Below, piece by piece: positions 40,238 through 40,699 of a DNA stretch of 40,699 bases. A program made the position numbers and the translations under genes. Positions within the stretch are counted from its first letter, which is position 1. Every line of letters begins with the position of its first letter. The notes beneath the pieces are model-generated. The model did no database searches. It was not told the origin of the DNA and saw only the letters and a list, made by a program, of their open reading frames with translations. This DNA is from Taishania sp. (GTDB lineage: Bacteria; Bacteroidota; Bacteroidia; Flavobacteriales_D; Crocinitomicaceae): positions 1 through 40,699 of the forward strand of contig JASLGM010000042.1 in assembly GCA_030150045.1 (NCBI GenBank). Direction: 5' to 3'.

Positions 40238-40407
40238 GGGCGTTACCCTATCCGCCAGAACAAATGGCGGATAGGGTCAGGCTATCCGTTCATAGTTGCC
40301 GATATGCAAAACAACTGTACTATATATGAAAAACACTTATGTCCCTTTTACTATAATATAGAGTGTAGCAGCTCATTCGGCAAGCTATCCACTACTATCC
40401 CTAACGC
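40238..40407 (+). repeat. Structured repeat family B, copy 2
   Basis: A 170-bp relative of 20950-21045. The shared frame is GGGCGTTACC at the start, a TCAGGCTATCCGTT linker and ATCCCTAACGC at the end. The ends pair (GCGTTA 40240-40245 with TAACGC 40402-40407). Arm 1 is a perfect 11-bp hairpin (40246-40256 with 40266-40276) around AGAACAAAT. Arm 2 is long: TTGCCGA (40296-40302) with TCGGCAA (40377-40383), then CTGTACTATA (40315-40324) with 40357-40368. Arm 2 contains G-T pairs on this strand. It could also act as the transcription end of pfkA, for which no simple terminator is seen. Confidence 0.72.
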
Positions 40408-40627
40408 AAATCAAACTCTTTTTAATACCACTGATCTATATATATAAGAATAACTCTAGTTTTTCACCTTTCTTTAAAATAGGAAAACATCACTAAATCC
40501 TTACCAAAGTCACGTCAATTCACCATAGATGAATATTTCTTTAAATTAATTTCACCTCCTATACAGTATCAATCAGTCGATTATCAATAAAACATTAATT
40601 TTCTGTAAAATTTCTTTCCAAAAACGC
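40408..40627. other. AT-rich non-coding stretch before the right-edge promoter
   Basis: No reading frame or RNA gene is evident. The stretch is AT-rich and lies upstream of the strong promoter at 40628-40657, where an UP-like or regulatory region would be expected. Confidence 0.5.
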
Positions 40628-40657
40628 TTGCAGATTCAAAAAGAGTGCCTACCTTTG
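40628..40657 (+). promoter_or_regulatory. Strong promoter resembling rRNA/tRNA operon promoters
   Basis: TTG (40628-40630) is followed after 19 nt by TACCTTTG (40650-40657), a full match to the Bacteroidota -33/-7 elements at the ideal spacing. The context CTACCTTTGCAaCCGCTTT is what I know from stable-RNA promoters of Flavobacteriia. The product would begin near 40663 and continue beyond the window; no coding start follows within the last 40 bases. The next gene is therefore predicted to be an rRNA or tRNA operon. Confidence 0.7.
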
Positions 40658-40699
40658 CAACCGCTTTCAGCAACAAAATGAGTTAAACGAAACGAAATT

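Overview
The window is about 40.7 kb of an AT-rich bacterial chromosome from the Bacteroidota, most likely Flavobacteriia or a near relative. Four things support this: a gene with a type IX secretion (T9SS) C-terminal sorting domain, promoter elements of the Bacteroidota type (TTG about 20 nt upstream of TAnnTTTG), few purine-rich ribosome binding sites, and an FtsZ ending in FLHDNVD. The genus cannot be fixed from this sequence.

Layout. 1-379: non-coding DNA with a structured repeat (family A, copy 1). 380-1324 (-): EamA-type transporter. 1787-17533 (+): a complete division and cell wall (dcw) cluster, mraZ-rsmH-ftsL-ftsI-murE-mraY-murD-orphan-ftsW-murG-murC-ftsQ-ftsA-ftsZ, followed by a YqeY-like gene and a strong terminator at 18026-18060. 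Many junctions overlap or almost abut. 18131-19906 (+): secreted T9SS cargo protein. 20003-20887 (+): fabD. 20888-21420: non-coding hub with structured repeat family B copy 1, a bidirectional terminator and family A copy 2. 21421-27335 (-): TonB energy-transduction locus, read exbB-exbD-exbD-tonB, then a terminator, then a small membrane protein, a PstS-like lipoprotein and a TPR protein. 27754-29748 (+): urocanate hydratase. 29855-31135 (+): type II NADH dehydrogenase, convergent with a RecB/AddA-like helicase-nuclease (31137-34223, -). 34281-39131 (+): an MbnP-like lipoprotein, an MbnH/MauG-like di-heme lipoprotein, a WYL-domain protein, a PaaG-like isomerase/hydratase and a 3-hydroxyacyl-CoA dehydrogenase, ending at a terminator. 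39225-40202 (+): pfkA. 40203-40699: family B copy 2, then a very strong promoter at the right edge that resembles a flavobacterial rRNA/tRNA promoter.

The dcw genes make the peptidoglycan precursor (MurC, D, E), load it on lipid (MraY, MurG), polymerise it at the septum (FtsW, FtsI) and place the division machine (FtsZ, A, Q, L). A 147-residue protein inside the cluster looks like a degenerate copy of the C-terminal domain of the MurD next to it. The most novel signal is the pair of intergenic structured-element families. The two copies of family A keep the same stems through compensatory base changes. The two copies of family B keep a constant core but have entirely different, still self-complementary arms. 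Both behave like conserved structured RNAs sitting at 3' ends of genes. A second notable system is the MbnP/MbnH-like pair with no methanobactin genes in view, tightly linked to a WYL protein.
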